A stretch of 21,473 nucleotides of DNA from Larix sibirica. Lineage: Eukaryota; Streptophyta; Pinopsida; Pinales; Pinaceae. Of this stretch, positions 1-9,878 are shown piece after piece (the first letter of the stretch is position 1; each line of letters begins with the position of its first letter). The notes beneath the pieces are model-generated. The model made no database searches. It was not told the DNA's origin and was given only the letters and a program-made list of their open reading frames with translations. The DNA lies in NCBI GenBank assembly GCA_004151065.3, contig NWUY0300051090.1:1-21473 (forward strand), in the 5' to 3' direction. Made by a program: the position numbers and the translations under genes.

Positions 1-12
1 AAGATATGAGTA

Positions 13-31
13 TTCAATGTTTCATATAGTT
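13..31. repeat. Left target-site duplication of LINE 1
   Basis: The 19 bases TTCAATGTTTCATATAGTT occur here and again, perfectly, at 6464-6482. The left copy directly abuts a T run (to base 39), which is the poly(A) tail of the minus-strand LINE. The exact edge is ambiguous by one or two T bases because the duplication runs into the tail. Confidence 0.93.
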
Positions 32-276
32 TTTTTTTTAGAAGAAAAAAAAAACGTATTTTTATTCATCCCTGGCAAAAAAATACAATCCTGAGTGCTA
101 AAAAGCAAATATAAAAAAATTTACGTGAAAGTTGTCCTGATTAGATAATCTTAGAGTGTCTAACAATGCATATACCATAAACGAAGGGACTAGTCTGGAA
201 CTGGAAATTGGCAAAAATATGATTAAGATGCAAAAAAAGGGGGCAATGATGTACCCCCTTGAAAATCCTCCAGGCT

Positions 277-1895
277 TTAATCTCTATCATGCAACAACAG
301 TCCCTTCTTGGAAAGGCCATCAACTTGATCTTTACATTCCCGATATACATGTCTGAACATGACTTCCTGAAAGGAATCCCTTATCAAATGAATTCTATAT
401 ACCAGAGGAATCAGATCATTGTTTTTGATTTCCACCAGGCCTTGCAAGCTTGTAATGACTAATAGTGAATCACCAAATACCTGAAGTCTGGTTAAACCAC
501 AAATGGATGCTTGCTTAAACAAGTAAAAAATACTGTTGAACTTTGCAAAATGATTGGATCTAGCTCCAATATATCCTATGCTCAGAAAGAAATGATCCCT
601 ATTTAGTAAAAGGCTAAACCCAAATGCTCCTCTTTCATTCTGACTTGCCCCATTGAAAAAACCCCAAGCCCAAGTATCGTTAATCAAAGGAGGCTCTCTA
701 GTCTGCACTAACTTGAGAATCAGAGCTTGTAAATAGTGTTGAAGTAGAGAAAAATACTGAGAAACTGTATGGAATACTAGTCTAAACCGATCATTGAAAA
801 TTGTAGCATTCCTTGCCAGCCAAATCCCCCAAGCAATATTACTTAGGAGGGGCCTTAATTGTTTCAATTATGGGTTACAAAAGTATCGTTTGAAACAAGA
901 TTCCACCAAATATCCCTGCCACAGATTGGAACAACTGACAAGTTTGGACATATCAACTCAAACCTCTTTAGCATATACACAATCCACATACAAGTGAGTG
1001 CATGATTGCTCATCAAATCTGTAAAGAAAGCAAAGTCTCAACCCTTGAAAATTGAAATGAAGAAGTCTATCCCAAGTTAAAATATGATTATTTGATGTAA
1101 TCCAGAAGTGGATAAGAGCCTTTGTAGGGGATTTGATTCTCCAGATAATATTCCACCACCACATGATAGGCCTTGGAGGATCCGAAGAGAGAGACAAACA
1201 ACCAATCTTCACCGAGTAATTTACCTCTATAGGATTAAATGCCCATCTCAGAGAGTCTTCATCTTTCTGCAGATGAAAATGTTCCTTTAGAAGTGACTCT
1301 TGAGGAATTCCACTCCACCAACAAATCTCCCTCCAATCCAAGTATATCTCTTGAAACCCATTTCTGCTTCCAAATAGTCGATCCCCTTATACTCGAAACC
1401 TGCTCTAGGGAAAAAATACCCCGCTCTTACAAAAAAACCGTGAACCCTGGACTGAACCGACCTCCACCTGAGAGACCAAGAATAGAGTCTTGACCAACTC
1501 GTATTGATCTTCCATTTCCTACCTTCGAGGCTAGATAAGGTTCAATAAATTTAAAGGCATTAATAACAGCTCTCAAGTGATTGGATGCCATTATGGAATG
1601 TTTATCTCTTCTTCTAATCCATTCAATCAAATACACAGGACATATGTATTTTTCTATCATAATGTTTTTTCCAGAGACTATCCTTAGTCAGAAATAACCA
1701 CAGGGTCTTGGAATCAAGAGCTTTATTGAAAAGTATTATATTTTTCAATCCCCAACCTCTCTGAGCATTCATAGCTACCAAATGTTTCCACTTCACTAGA
1801 TGGAACCCGTGATATTCCACACTATTCCTCCACAAAAAAATGAAACATAATTTCCTGATAGTGGAAAGAACCAAGACTGAAATTGATGCCAACAT
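277..1895 (-). pseudogene. LINE 1 ORF2, C-terminal zf-RVT and RNase H domains
   Basis: Three overlapping frames carry the C-terminal third of ORF2. Segment 1895-1427 reads through the connection region (IRKLCFIFLWRNS, GWGLKNIILFNKAL). Segment 1341-958 holds the zf-RVT zinc-binding block (WWWNIIWRIKSPTKALIHFW). Segment 867-277 is an archaeal-type RNase H, which would degrade the RNA strand of the hybrid. In this last fragment the first catalytic Asp is Asn (residue 72, in FFNGAS) and the catalytic Glu is Lys (residue 109, in HFAKFNS), while the third acidic residue (Asp133, FGDSLL) and the late His and Asp (H173, D183) remain. The RNase H would therefore be inactive even without the frame breaks. 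About 240 nt of 3' UTR follow. Confidence 0.9.
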
Positions 1896-1899
1896 CTAC

Positions 1900-3506
1900 C
1901 GATAAACTAGAATAACTTCTAGAACACTCTTAACTGGAACAAAACTTCATTCTCTTGAAAACCATCTATTACACCAAAAATTAATTTTTTTCCTCAATCC
2001 TTGCCACCAACCATCACCAATCTCTTTTCCCATATATATTAGGTTTGAGGTTGAACCCAGATACTGAATCCCACCCTCCATACACGTGAAATCAAAAGGA
2101 AAAAGGATCTTCAAAAATTGGAGTCAGCCAACTGAGACTCCAACAGATAAATGGCAGACTTTTCAAAGCTAATCTCCATTATTGTGGCCTTACAGAACAA
2201 ATCCAGGTTGAATTTCATTCTCTGATATTCTAAAAAGGAATAGAGGTAGAAAAAAAATATATCATCAACAAAAATTAAATGGGTAAGATTTACTCTTCCA
2301 TTGAACGATACTCCATAAAATTTTCCATTAGTTTTATATTCATTCATGATACTACTAAGCCCCTCCATGATCAAAAGAAATAGATAAGGAGAAAGAGGGC
2401 ATCCCTGCCTCAATCCTCTGGAAGATTTGAAAAAAGAAGAACCATAACCATTTATGAGAACAATAAAATGATGGGAAGTCACACAACTCATTGTCCAATT
2501 AGTGATATCCAATCTAAAACCAATATGAAGAAGCACTAGTCTCAGAAATAACCAAGATGCTTTATCATAATCCTTAGAGAGATCTAGTTTCAAAGCTGCA
2601 ATCTTCAGATTACCAGATTTAATAGAATGCAAACCCTCCTGAGTAGAACACACAGCTTCATGAATGGATCTACGCTTAATAAAACCAAATTTCTCTTTGG
2701 AAACATACCTGGACATATAAGGCTTCAATATTAAAGCCATAATTTTTGCCATAATCTTGTATGCACCATTGCACATAGAAATAGGCCCAAAGTATCCAAA
2801 AATTTTCGGCTTGTATTTTTTAGGTATTAGAGCTAGAAAAGTTGAATTGAGAGAGGATGGAATGACCCCCTACAACCTCACTTCCTCCACCATATTCAAT
2901 AAATATTCACCCACGGTATCAAATAAATCCAAGAAGAATTCTGGGGGCCACCCATCTGGTCCCAGAATTTTATCCCACTGGAAATATTTTAGAGTTGTTT
3001 CCATCTCCTCCAAAGAAAATTCCCTTAACAACTCCTCATTTTGTTCCTGATTCAGAAATAGTGGGAACTTCCCAATGACTTTAAGCATTCCCATCATATC
3101 CCGGTGCCCTAGATCAGAATAGATCTCCTTGAAATGCTCCATAGCTGACCTTGAAATCTCTACGAAACCTTTAATAAGTTGACCATCAACATTCTTCAAT
3201 TTCCAGATAGTGTTATAATTTTTTTCTGTGTGATGCCATTTTTTGAAAAAAAATTGTGTTCTGATCCCTCGCTTCGAGCCAGAGAGCCCTGCTCTTGAGT
3301 CTCCATTCAATCTCAACTTCTTTGAGAATACTGTCTTTCTCCCTTTCCAACTCCATAATTTCTGCTTTTTGATCCGCAGAGGAGAAAAAACTAGTGGAGT
3401 TCCCATACAACCCACCTAGTTTTAGTTCAATGTCGACTGGGAATGCATCATGCTCCTTTATTCTATCCAAATTCCATTTTGCCGCCTTTAATTTCAAGGC
3501 TCTCAA
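1900..3506 (-). pseudogene. LINE 1 ORF2, reverse transcriptase domain
   Basis: The RNA-dependent DNA polymerase that copies the LINE RNA at the nicked target. A linker at 3506-3213 (RALWLEARDQNTIFFQKMASH) precedes a frameshift in an A run near 3240. From there to 2111 a single frame holds, interrupted only by a TAG at 2867-2869. It contains GPDGWPPEFF, the block ending in ISMCNGAYKI, motif A LKLDLSKDYDKASW (catalytic Asp near 2584), motif B RGLRQGCPLSPYLF, and the catalytic box FVDD at 2261-2272. FVDD replaces the more usual Y/FADD; Val at this position is seen in some active reverse transcriptases, so it need not be a defect. The thumb and connection continue in other frames below 2111. Confidence 0.92.
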
Positions 3507-3599
3507 ATCTTCTACTATCTGAATACAAGCATAGCCATTCCCAATAGATATGTGCCTCTAGTTGTTCCAGACTAGTTCTTGGAAGCTCAATAGTTTATC

Positions 3600-4340
3600 C
3601 CAAGATGAATTATATGTAAATGGAGCCCTGGTTTCTCCATTGGAGGTCCCAATTCTAGAAAGAAGGAAAATGATCTGAGAACAAAGAAGGTCCAACCCAA
3701 GACCTAAATATATGAAGACGACCAACAAAATTAATGTTCATGAAAAATGATCAAGTCTTTTATAAATACCTTGATTCTCAACACACTTATTACACCAGGT
3801 GGGTTTGATAACAACATGATTGATGTCCATCCAATATTCTCTTTCAAAAATATCCCATAAGGAAGGCCCCAAGGGGTCCTCCCCAGATGCTTAACCCCAA
3901 ATTTCATTGGAAGACAGAGTGAAATTAAAATCACCCCCAACAATCACATTTCTATGATTAACAAAGTCCTTCCTCATCAAAGAGGACCAGAATTCAAGTT
4001 TGTTCTCACACATCCCATAAATATTTAGAATAAGAAGAGAACAACCCAAAAATTCAAGCTGAATTTTGACCCCAAGCACCGACCGAATGGTAAAAGAGTT
4101 AAAAACTAGTACCTTCTTCGACACACCAGTAACCAAACCACAAGATCTACCAGCAACATCAACGGAAAAAAACTTCATAAAAGGAAAAATTCTACCTAGC
4201 AAAATAGTCGCCTCTGATGCTTTTATCACAGTTTCTTGAATCAACAAAATATCAAGTCTTTCCACTTCCACAAGACATTTGAGAGAATTTTCTTTGGCTT
4301 GCCCTCCGAGGCCTCGGACATTGATATAAGAGAGATTCAT
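3600..4340 (-). pseudogene. LINE 1 ORF2, N-terminal AP-like endonuclease domain
   Basis: This domain nicks target DNA to prime reverse transcription. The ORF2 start is taken as the ATG at 4340, which opens MNLSYINVRGLGG, the usual start motif of this family. In order it shows Q-E-T (catalytic Glu at residue 37), N-I-Y-G, and G-G-D-F-N (metal and phosphate-binding Asp and Asn). The first frame stops near 3891. The domain continues in another frame through a segment typical of LINE endonucleases (PTWCNKCVEN) to F-R-S-W-V-G and the catalytic S-D-H at 3670-3678. The key residues survive, but the frame is broken at least once inside the domain. ORF2 begins downstream of the ORF1 remnant. Confidence 0.88.
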
Positions 4341-4895
4341 TTTAGGAAACCCTGGGGGGTTATCCTGCTCTAAGTACCCCAGAAAGTTTCATTTGTATTC
4401 CATCCAAAATTTTCCGCTTGGCCATTGTTTTTCCTGGGACATCCTGGATTTTCTCTCGACCTTTGCAGAAGTTGGGTTCGGTTCCATTTCTAGAACCCTG
4501 GTTGGTAGAACCCATTTCAGTATAGGTCGAATGAAATAAGGCCCTCGAGAACTAGACTCCGATACACCACCTATCGGAAAGGATGTTGTCTTCTGTTAAG
4601 AATCTAGATAATTCTCCAAGTCCAGTTGTGTGATATGAAAATCCTTCATAACATTAGCCCATTCTCTAGGTAAAGAATAAGGTAGTACCACATCCTGCTT
4701 AGTAACTCTCTATCACTCATTCAAAACCTTCTACTTATCAACCACCATCGATCCCAAGATAGATTCACCACACTTACCCCATATTTTCTGCAGGGTTTCA
4801 ACTTGACTAGCTAATAAATCCAAATCTTGAAAAATGTCCTGACTTTTTACCTCTTTCTAGACAGGAGGAATAATCTCTGCCAACAACACAGAATC

Positions 4896-6281
4896 CTAAA
4901 TTAATTCCTCCCCAAGTTCTAAGTTCTCCACCACCTTCACCTTGTCACCCTGCATGGATTGTTCATTCATGTAAATTGTGGTGTTTCCATCAACAACAGA
5001 CACATATTTCCTAGTCCAGACCTTCTTAGAAACGTTATGGGAACAGTTCGTAACCACGTGTCCATAACGATGGAAGAAATCACACTTGAAAGGGATGTTT
5101 AAATAATCCAACTGTTGAGTAAAAATATTATCTCCTGCCACTAGGTCGATGGACTCAAATAAACCCTGCCTTGCGTCAACCTCCACTAAGATCCTTGCCA
5201 CCGACCGATGTCATGTTAAAAATATCTGCATCGACATCCACAAACCTATCGATAGCATCTCCTATCACTCTGAATCCTTAAGGGGACCAAATTTCCAAAG
5301 GAAGGCATGGTAATTTAACCCAAATTGGAAACGACTCCAGAGAGTCTAATCTTGGATTGAACAAAGGATGCCAAGGTTTAAGAACGAGAGGAGCAGACCC
5401 ATTTGACCATACCCGGTGTAAAATTATATCCACCTCTTCCAGCGAGTGTAATTCAAAGCCAATCCACCCTCTAGTGAGGAATAGAATTTCTAACGGGTTA
5501 GTAACCACTTATCCCCACGATTCAACCACCCATTTCTTCACCACCCCCTTAGAAAACAGAAGATCAAAGAACTTGTCAATGAGCATACGACTAGAGAGAT
5601 ACATAATCTCCATCATAGTAAGGTCTATACCTACCACTAAAGCACTCCCAGGACCTCTGTTAAGGAACACCTTCTTACGCTTTCATCCCATCGACTTAGA
5701 AATCAAAGGAGTTGAAACCACTTGCAATTCATCTACGTTCAGATATTTACCAATAAAACCTCTTCCCCTAGGATCAAAATCCACAATGGGAGGAGAAGCA
5801 CCCTGATTAAAAATCAAAACAAGAGGAATAGACAGATCCTTCAGGGTAGAGCTTGGAGAAGTAGGAATACTAACCTTCTAGGTAGAAAGCGGTGTACGAT
5901 CCAAGCCATGATTCCATGATGAAGATATGAATAAACTACATGTGGAGAAGAGTTAGTTGAGGTACGCTACAGTACTTTCATATCCCATGCCGTCATCCCA
6001 GGCCTGGGAATGATGCCCTCAACCCATCCACATGGGAGCCCAGCTGTATGGGGCCTAGAGAAAACCCCTTCGGGCATGTCAGACAATGATCTCAAAAAAA
6101 TTATTTTATGCCTTCTCACCTCCTGCAAGGCTGTCGGGTCCCTCTGCAAACCCATGTCATCTTCATTCTTCCTCTGTGACTCAGCCAAGGAGGATTTAAC
6201 CTCCTCATATTTGCAAAAAATTCCCCCACTCTGCGCTGAATCATCAGAGTAATCAACCGAAGTGCCAAAAATGTCCTCCAT
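4896..6281 (-). pseudogene. LINE 1 ORF1: DUF4283-like / zinc-knuckle RNA-binding protein, broken
   Basis: ORF1 of plant L1 elements makes an RNA-binding protein of the retrotransposition particle. The start is the ATG at 6281 (MEDIFG). The first open stretch runs to about 5967. A DUF4283-like segment follows at about 5650-5278, ending in the characteristic run LESFPIWVKLPCLPLEIW, with an in-frame TAA at about 5509. After a further frameshift, 5201-4896 reads MARILVEVDARQGL, then a region like the family's CCHC zinc knuckle. That knuckle reads C-D-F-F-H-R-Y-G-H-V-V-T-N-C, so its second cysteine is replaced by phenylalanine. At least three frame breaks separate the parts. The C-terminal tail probably continues, broken, to near 4380 just before ORF2. 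The family match is strong; exact ends of the conceptual protein are uncertain. Confidence 0.82.
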
Positions 6282-6463
6282 GGCTGAAGGACCTGCAACA
6301 ACAAACCCTAGATTTCCATCGCATAAACCCTAGCTCCCTTATTGTGATAAGGTTTTCATTGGGAGTTGTTAATACAATGCCAATCTCATAGAATCACTTA
6401 CAAACACATAAAAATGTGTAAAAACACTTGCATGGGTTCATCAATGAAATATGATGGATTGGT
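6282..6463 (-). other. 5' leader of LINE 1
   Basis: About 182 nt lie between the right-hand target-site duplication and the first ATG of ORF1 at 6281. In L1 elements this segment holds the internal RNA polymerase II promoter. I see no clear motif here beyond a small inverted repeat (ACACAT ... ATGTGT) near 6409-6422. The assignment rests on position only. Confidence 0.6.
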
Positions 6464-6482
6464 TTCAATGTTTCATATAGTT
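6464..6482. repeat. Right target-site duplication of LINE 1
   Basis: Perfect 19-bp copy of the sequence at 13-31. It marks the 5' end of the minus-strand LINE at 6463 and therefore shows that the insertion is not visibly 5'-truncated. Confidence 0.93.
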
Positions 6483-7686
6483 ATTATAAATGTTATTTAA
6501 AAAAAAACCAACTATTATTATGACAGGTAAAATTAAGATCTAAACGTCAAATGAAAGACAATGTTAAAAATAAAACGTCATATAATTTTTTTTTGACGTG
6601 AAAGGTAGGACGTCAAATTTCAACCCCGGTCCCTCTCATTTCGACCATATTACGGCAAGGCCAACACATGGTGGTAGTGGAATGTTGAGGAAATGAAGGA
6701 TGTTGAAGCCAAGACAACCTAGAATATCACAAAAAAAGATGCAAGGTTGACTAAGGGGAAGGCACCAACAAGAGGGGAAGGACAACAGCAACCAACAACC
6801 TCAAGCAACAAAGAATCAACCTTATGCTACTCAAAGATGATACAAGCCCATTGATTGGCATATGAAGTCCATTGATCTTTTTCGTTTCGAGGGAAAGTAG
6901 TGGAGTTGCATAGAAGGGTGGAGAGGAGATGAAAATATAAGGGAACCCAGTGTAGAGGATCCATTTGGCCCAAAGAATAGTCATTGCAAACATTCAATAT
7001 TCAAAACAGTAGTAGATATTCAATATTCAAACACTCTAATATATAATTATTGTGAAATTATTATGATGGTAAAAGAAAACTTTAAAACGAGTGAAGAAAT
7101 AAGCGAAAAACTATTAATCTTTGTCCATACTCTCTTGTTATGAAGTATTCCACCAAAATTCCATTCTCATTATAATCTACCCATCAAAATAATACTTTAT
7201 TAAAAATAAAATAAATGAAAATATAATCGTAATTAGCATAATAAATACTCATAAACCCTAACCATCTCAAAACAAATCTAAATTATGCAATGCAACCCAA
7301 AACATAACTTGTTTATAAAACATCTTAAAATTTTAATTTAATTATACTTGAGAGGCAAGTTCTCTAAAATAATGTATCATTTCTTCATAATTATTTTTCC
7401 ATAATTATTTTTTGATTAATGTTGTGTTATTATGTTTCGATCAGGTATAACCTATGTTCATCACGGAGGAGGCAATTTATCCCAAAACGCCTTTCAATTT
7501 CGAAGAGAATAACATTGCTTTGATTAAAAAATAATTGTGAAGATATTTCCCAACCATGAAAACTTCCACCGCTCAACTTGTGCTTTGTTTTTGTTGATTC
7601 TCTTTGCCAAAATTAAGGTAATTTATTATTAAAAAAGTACAATATGTCGTAGGCCTCCGCGATGCATGGCTTTGAAGTGGTAAACC
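6483..7686. other. AT-rich intergenic stretch without a recognised gene
   Basis: No ORF here resembles a known family. The first part holds four copies of ACGTCA or its complement within 72 bp (6544, 6575, 6594 and 6610). A more balanced segment at about 6640-6980 contains short open frames on both strands (one of 80 codons on the minus strand, 6993-6751) without recognisable motifs. From 7000 the sequence is strongly AT-rich. I see no terminal inverted repeats that would define a transposon. Confidence 0.5.
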
Positions 7687-7986
7687 ATGATGGCAATAAG
7701 TGGACCAAGTAAAACATTACCGTTACTTTGTTTAATTAATAATAATTATGATTGGAAATGGGGCCATGAATATTCCCAACAAGAAGTATGTGAATGGAAT
7801 GTTCATAATCACAACTTCCACTTGCCCACTCATAAAAGTTCACTTTATTTTTATGCCATGCATGATGCAACGCATATGGATCTCTTTCATGGAAGTTTTG
7901 AGAATCGGGATTGCCTAATAATCGTGTTGAATGTTAAGGTTTTTTTTAATTTCAATCCGAGACATTATTATGTCCTCGATATATAA
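7687..7986 (+). CDS. Orphan ORF of 99 codons, unknown
   Basis: An open frame of 99 codons in otherwise AT-rich DNA. Its predicted product is rich in His, Asn and aromatic residues (for example NNYDWKWGHEYSQQEVCEW) and has no signal peptide, clear membrane segment or family motif that I recognise. It contains an A/T-driven tail (VFFNFNPRHYYVLDI) that could be chance read-through. It lies about 500 bp upstream of the Nudix pseudogene on the same strand. It could be a decayed exon of an unknown gene or a random ORF. Confidence 0.2.
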   Translation: MMAISGPSKTLPLLCLINNNYDWKWGHEYSQQEVCEWNVHNHNFHLPTHKSSLYFYAMHDATHMDLFHGSFENRDCLIIVLNVKVFFNFNPRHYYVLDI

Positions 7987-8106
7987 TATTACGCTTCGAG
8001 TTATAAATTTAATTTTATTGATGTGATTTTTTCTTTTTTTCATTGATTGAGAAGTGATAATCCAATCCTTGGGAAAAATTGAGGGGATTGTTGTTGCTAT
8101 TTGTTC

Positions 8107-8193
8107 CCTTACATCATTTATAGCATGGTCGATTGTGACGTTGTAATGTCATTAGTAGTAGGATGCAGTTAAAGCGATTGTGATGTCGTAATG
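8107..8193 (+). repeat. Short imperfect tandem duplication
   Basis: Two adjacent imperfect units start CGATTGTGACGTTGTAATG and CGATTGTGATGTCGTAATG and both continue to GATGCAG, near 8129 and 8174. The second unit runs into the ATG of the small ORF at 8191. It looks like simple slippage. Confidence 0.5.
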
Positions 8194-8340
8194 AGTGAGG
8201 ATGCAGCCTCGCCTTTGGACCAAGTGCCAGGTTCGTCATTTGCGTTGGAGAAATATAGGACTCCTGATTCCAATCCTCTTTTCCATAGTTTCGGTCCCAC
8301 TACTCTATCCTTCACTTCGTTAACTCCCACCCCAATTTAA
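8191..8340 (+). CDS. Small ORF of 49 codons, unknown
   Basis: ATG at 8191 to TAA at 8340. The product begins MSEDAASPLDQVPG and is rich in Ser, Thr and Pro (SFGPTTLSFTSLTPTPI), with balanced codon composition compared with the AT-rich surroundings. Local base composition rises over exactly this stretch. It lies 140 bp upstream of the first Nudix exon on the same strand, so it could be a 5' exon fragment of that locus (plastid Nudix proteins have Ser/Thr-rich leader sequences) or an unrelated relic. No family is recognised. Confidence 0.3.
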   Translation: MSEDAASPLDQVPGSSFALEKYRTPDSNPLFHSFGPTTLSFTSLTPTPI

Positions 8341-8482
8341 ATTATGTTGCACGATAAAACACAACAATAATGTGAAGAAGCATATGAGAAAATTTGGACG
8401 TTTAAGTAGCGTTTTTGGTGTGAAGACATAAAAGGATGAACCTTATCTTGAAGGGTACAGTGTCAAGGTTAGTGCTTCGTCC

Positions 8483-8896
8483 ATGGATTGCCCTCCTCTT
8501 GGGTACATGCCTAATGTAGGTGTTTTCCTTCTCAATTCTAATAACTAGGTATCCACTCTTCTCGACTTTCAATTATTCTCGTGTATTCCAACCTTGGAAG
8601 ATCCTACGTTTATTTGCAGGCTTTATGGGATTTGTAGGTATTTGTGGCATCAAGATTGGACATGCCAGGGGCGTGGCAGATGCCCCAAGTGTTATCATTG
8701 CAATCTCAGGAGAGTAAATTTTGTTTTGAAGTTATTGTTTTGGGGATTATGCGGCCTTCATTGGGATAATATGAGATGTTGAGGGTTTGAGTTGCAGTGG
8801 TAGGGCGGTGTGAATGAACGAGAGGATTCGAGAGCTACAACCATTAGAGAATTGCGCAAAGAAACTGGTGTGACGTTGGTTGAGATTCTTGCAGAG
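8483..8896 (+). pseudogene. Nudix hydrolase pseudogene (NUDT25/26/27-like), truncated
   Basis: Plant proteins of this family cleave diadenosine polyphosphates or related nucleotides. Three exons can be read in one phase: 8483-8548 (MDCPPLGYMPNVGVFLLN), 8638-8688 (VFVASRLDMPGAWQMPQ) and 8804-8896 (GGVNERED..., RELRKETGV, EILAEV). The introns have GT-AG ends. Joined, they follow the family's N-terminus through the Nudix box. Two defects show. Exon 1 ends in TAG (8546-8548) where a Lys or Gln codon is expected. The box reads REL-R-K-E-T-G-V, so the first of the paired catalytic glutamates is Lys. After the GT following EILAEV no further family sequence (the expected W-L-T-Y-D-F-P block) is found. 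The frame upstream of the ATG stays open for a few residues (SVKVSASS), a possible remnant of a leader. It is clearly a relic. Confidence 0.85.
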
Positions 8897-9300
8897 GTAT
8901 ATCCAGTAACATACATCCACGTTGAACTCGGATCTATTAAGAATGGAGATCCCAAAATTCTGGTGAAAACTCTTTCATGCTTATTAAATCAAATCAAGCT
9001 CTTTCTTTTTTCATTTGATGTAATTAGTGTTACTTCTTCATTTGATTTAATTATGATAATTTACAAAAATATTTCCACCACATACTTCTTAAAAAAATAT
9101 ACGGTTAGAATCAAGAAGAGATGTTAAGTATCCCTTTATCTTGGCGAGCTCTTTTATATTTACGCAAATATATCCCACCCATCACTGCTCATGGTGCAAT
9201 TTTTTACAGGCACATATTTTAAAAAAATATAAGAAGGTTCCAGAGATGTTGTTATGTATCCCGTTCGAAGAAAAGAACATGGGAAAGAATAGGAAATATC
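8897..9300 (+). other. AT-rich stretch after the Nudix exons
   Basis: The frame of the last Nudix exon stays open past its donor site to 9127, but the extra sequence does not resemble the family and is probably intronic read-through. No other gene is seen. Confidence 0.5.
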
Positions 9301-9592
9301 AGATAGAGAAAGATCACGAGAACACGAAAATAAAATTTGTAAAAAGACGAAATTTAACGTTAAGTATTTATAATTAATTGTATAAGTCATGTTATAGTTC
9401 ATCTACTAATTTATCTCTTTTAAATAGTGATATAAGTTCTGTTAAAGTTAATCTACTCCACCTCAAATTATGATTTCCGTGTGTGAATTAATAGAGAAAC
9501 TAGGAAAATGTGAAGGTAATGAGGTACACCTTTCCATCTCAACCGTTTTTATGGGACAATTATTTTATGAAACAAAAGTGTTTAAAGCTAAT
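9301..9592 (+). repeat. Diverged direct repeat, copy 1
   Basis: About 290 bp beginning AGATAGAGAAAGATCACGAG and ending around TTATGAAACAAAAGTG. It matches the segment at 9621-9878 in order along its length (GAACACGAAAATAAAATTTG, AATTTAACG, TTAATAGAGAAA, GGACAATTATT), with several indels. No coding content. It may be an old tandem duplication or two copies of an AT-rich element. Confidence 0.7.
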
Positions 9593-9620
9593 TAAAAAAA
9601 TCAAATAGATAAGAAAGATT

Positions 9621-9878
9621 AGATAGAGAAAGATCACCACGAGAACGTAAAAATAAAATTTGTAAAAGATAAATTTAACGCATCTCTTTATAATAGTTGT
9701 AATGTCTCTTCATAAATAGTTGTAATATGTATATGTTATGTTAAAGTATCTTTCCCCAAACTATAATTCCCTTGTGACAATTTAATAGAGAAATTAAGAA
9801 AAAGTGAAGATAACAAAGTAAATGTTTTTATTGGACAATTATTATATGAAACAAAAGCCTTAGGAGTTAAAAACTATA
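9621..9878 (+). repeat. Diverged direct repeat, copy 2
   Basis: Partner of 9301-9592 and about 28 bp downstream of it. It opens with the same AGATAGAGAAAGATCAC and ends near TTATATGAAACAAAAGCC. Divergence is substantial, so the duplication is old. Confidence 0.7.

Larger units (their letters stand above)
32..6463 (-). mobile_element. LINE 1: near full-length plant L1-type retrotransposon, decayed
   Basis: A non-LTR retrotransposon of about 6.4 kb inserted on the minus strand. Read from 6463 downward, the order is a short 5' leader (about 180 nt), ORF1, ORF2 with endonuclease, reverse transcriptase, zf-RVT and RNase H domains, a short 3' UTR, and a poly(A) tail (T run at 30-39 on the plus strand). 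A perfect 19-bp duplication flanks it, so both ends are original; 5' truncation, common for LINE copies, is not evident. Every reading frame carries several stops and frameshifts, so the copy cannot encode its own machinery. The domain order matches the plant L1 lineage that carries a C-terminal RNase H. The still perfect duplication beside a heavily broken coding region suggests a copy that was already defective when mobilised, or chance preservation of a short site. Confidence 0.93.

Noticed and set aside
5357-5919. Plus-strand ORFs of 149 and 65 codons over the LINE 1 ORF1 region.
   Set aside because: They lie opposite the DUF4283-like segment, which has clear family motifs on the minus strand; the plus-strand products have none.
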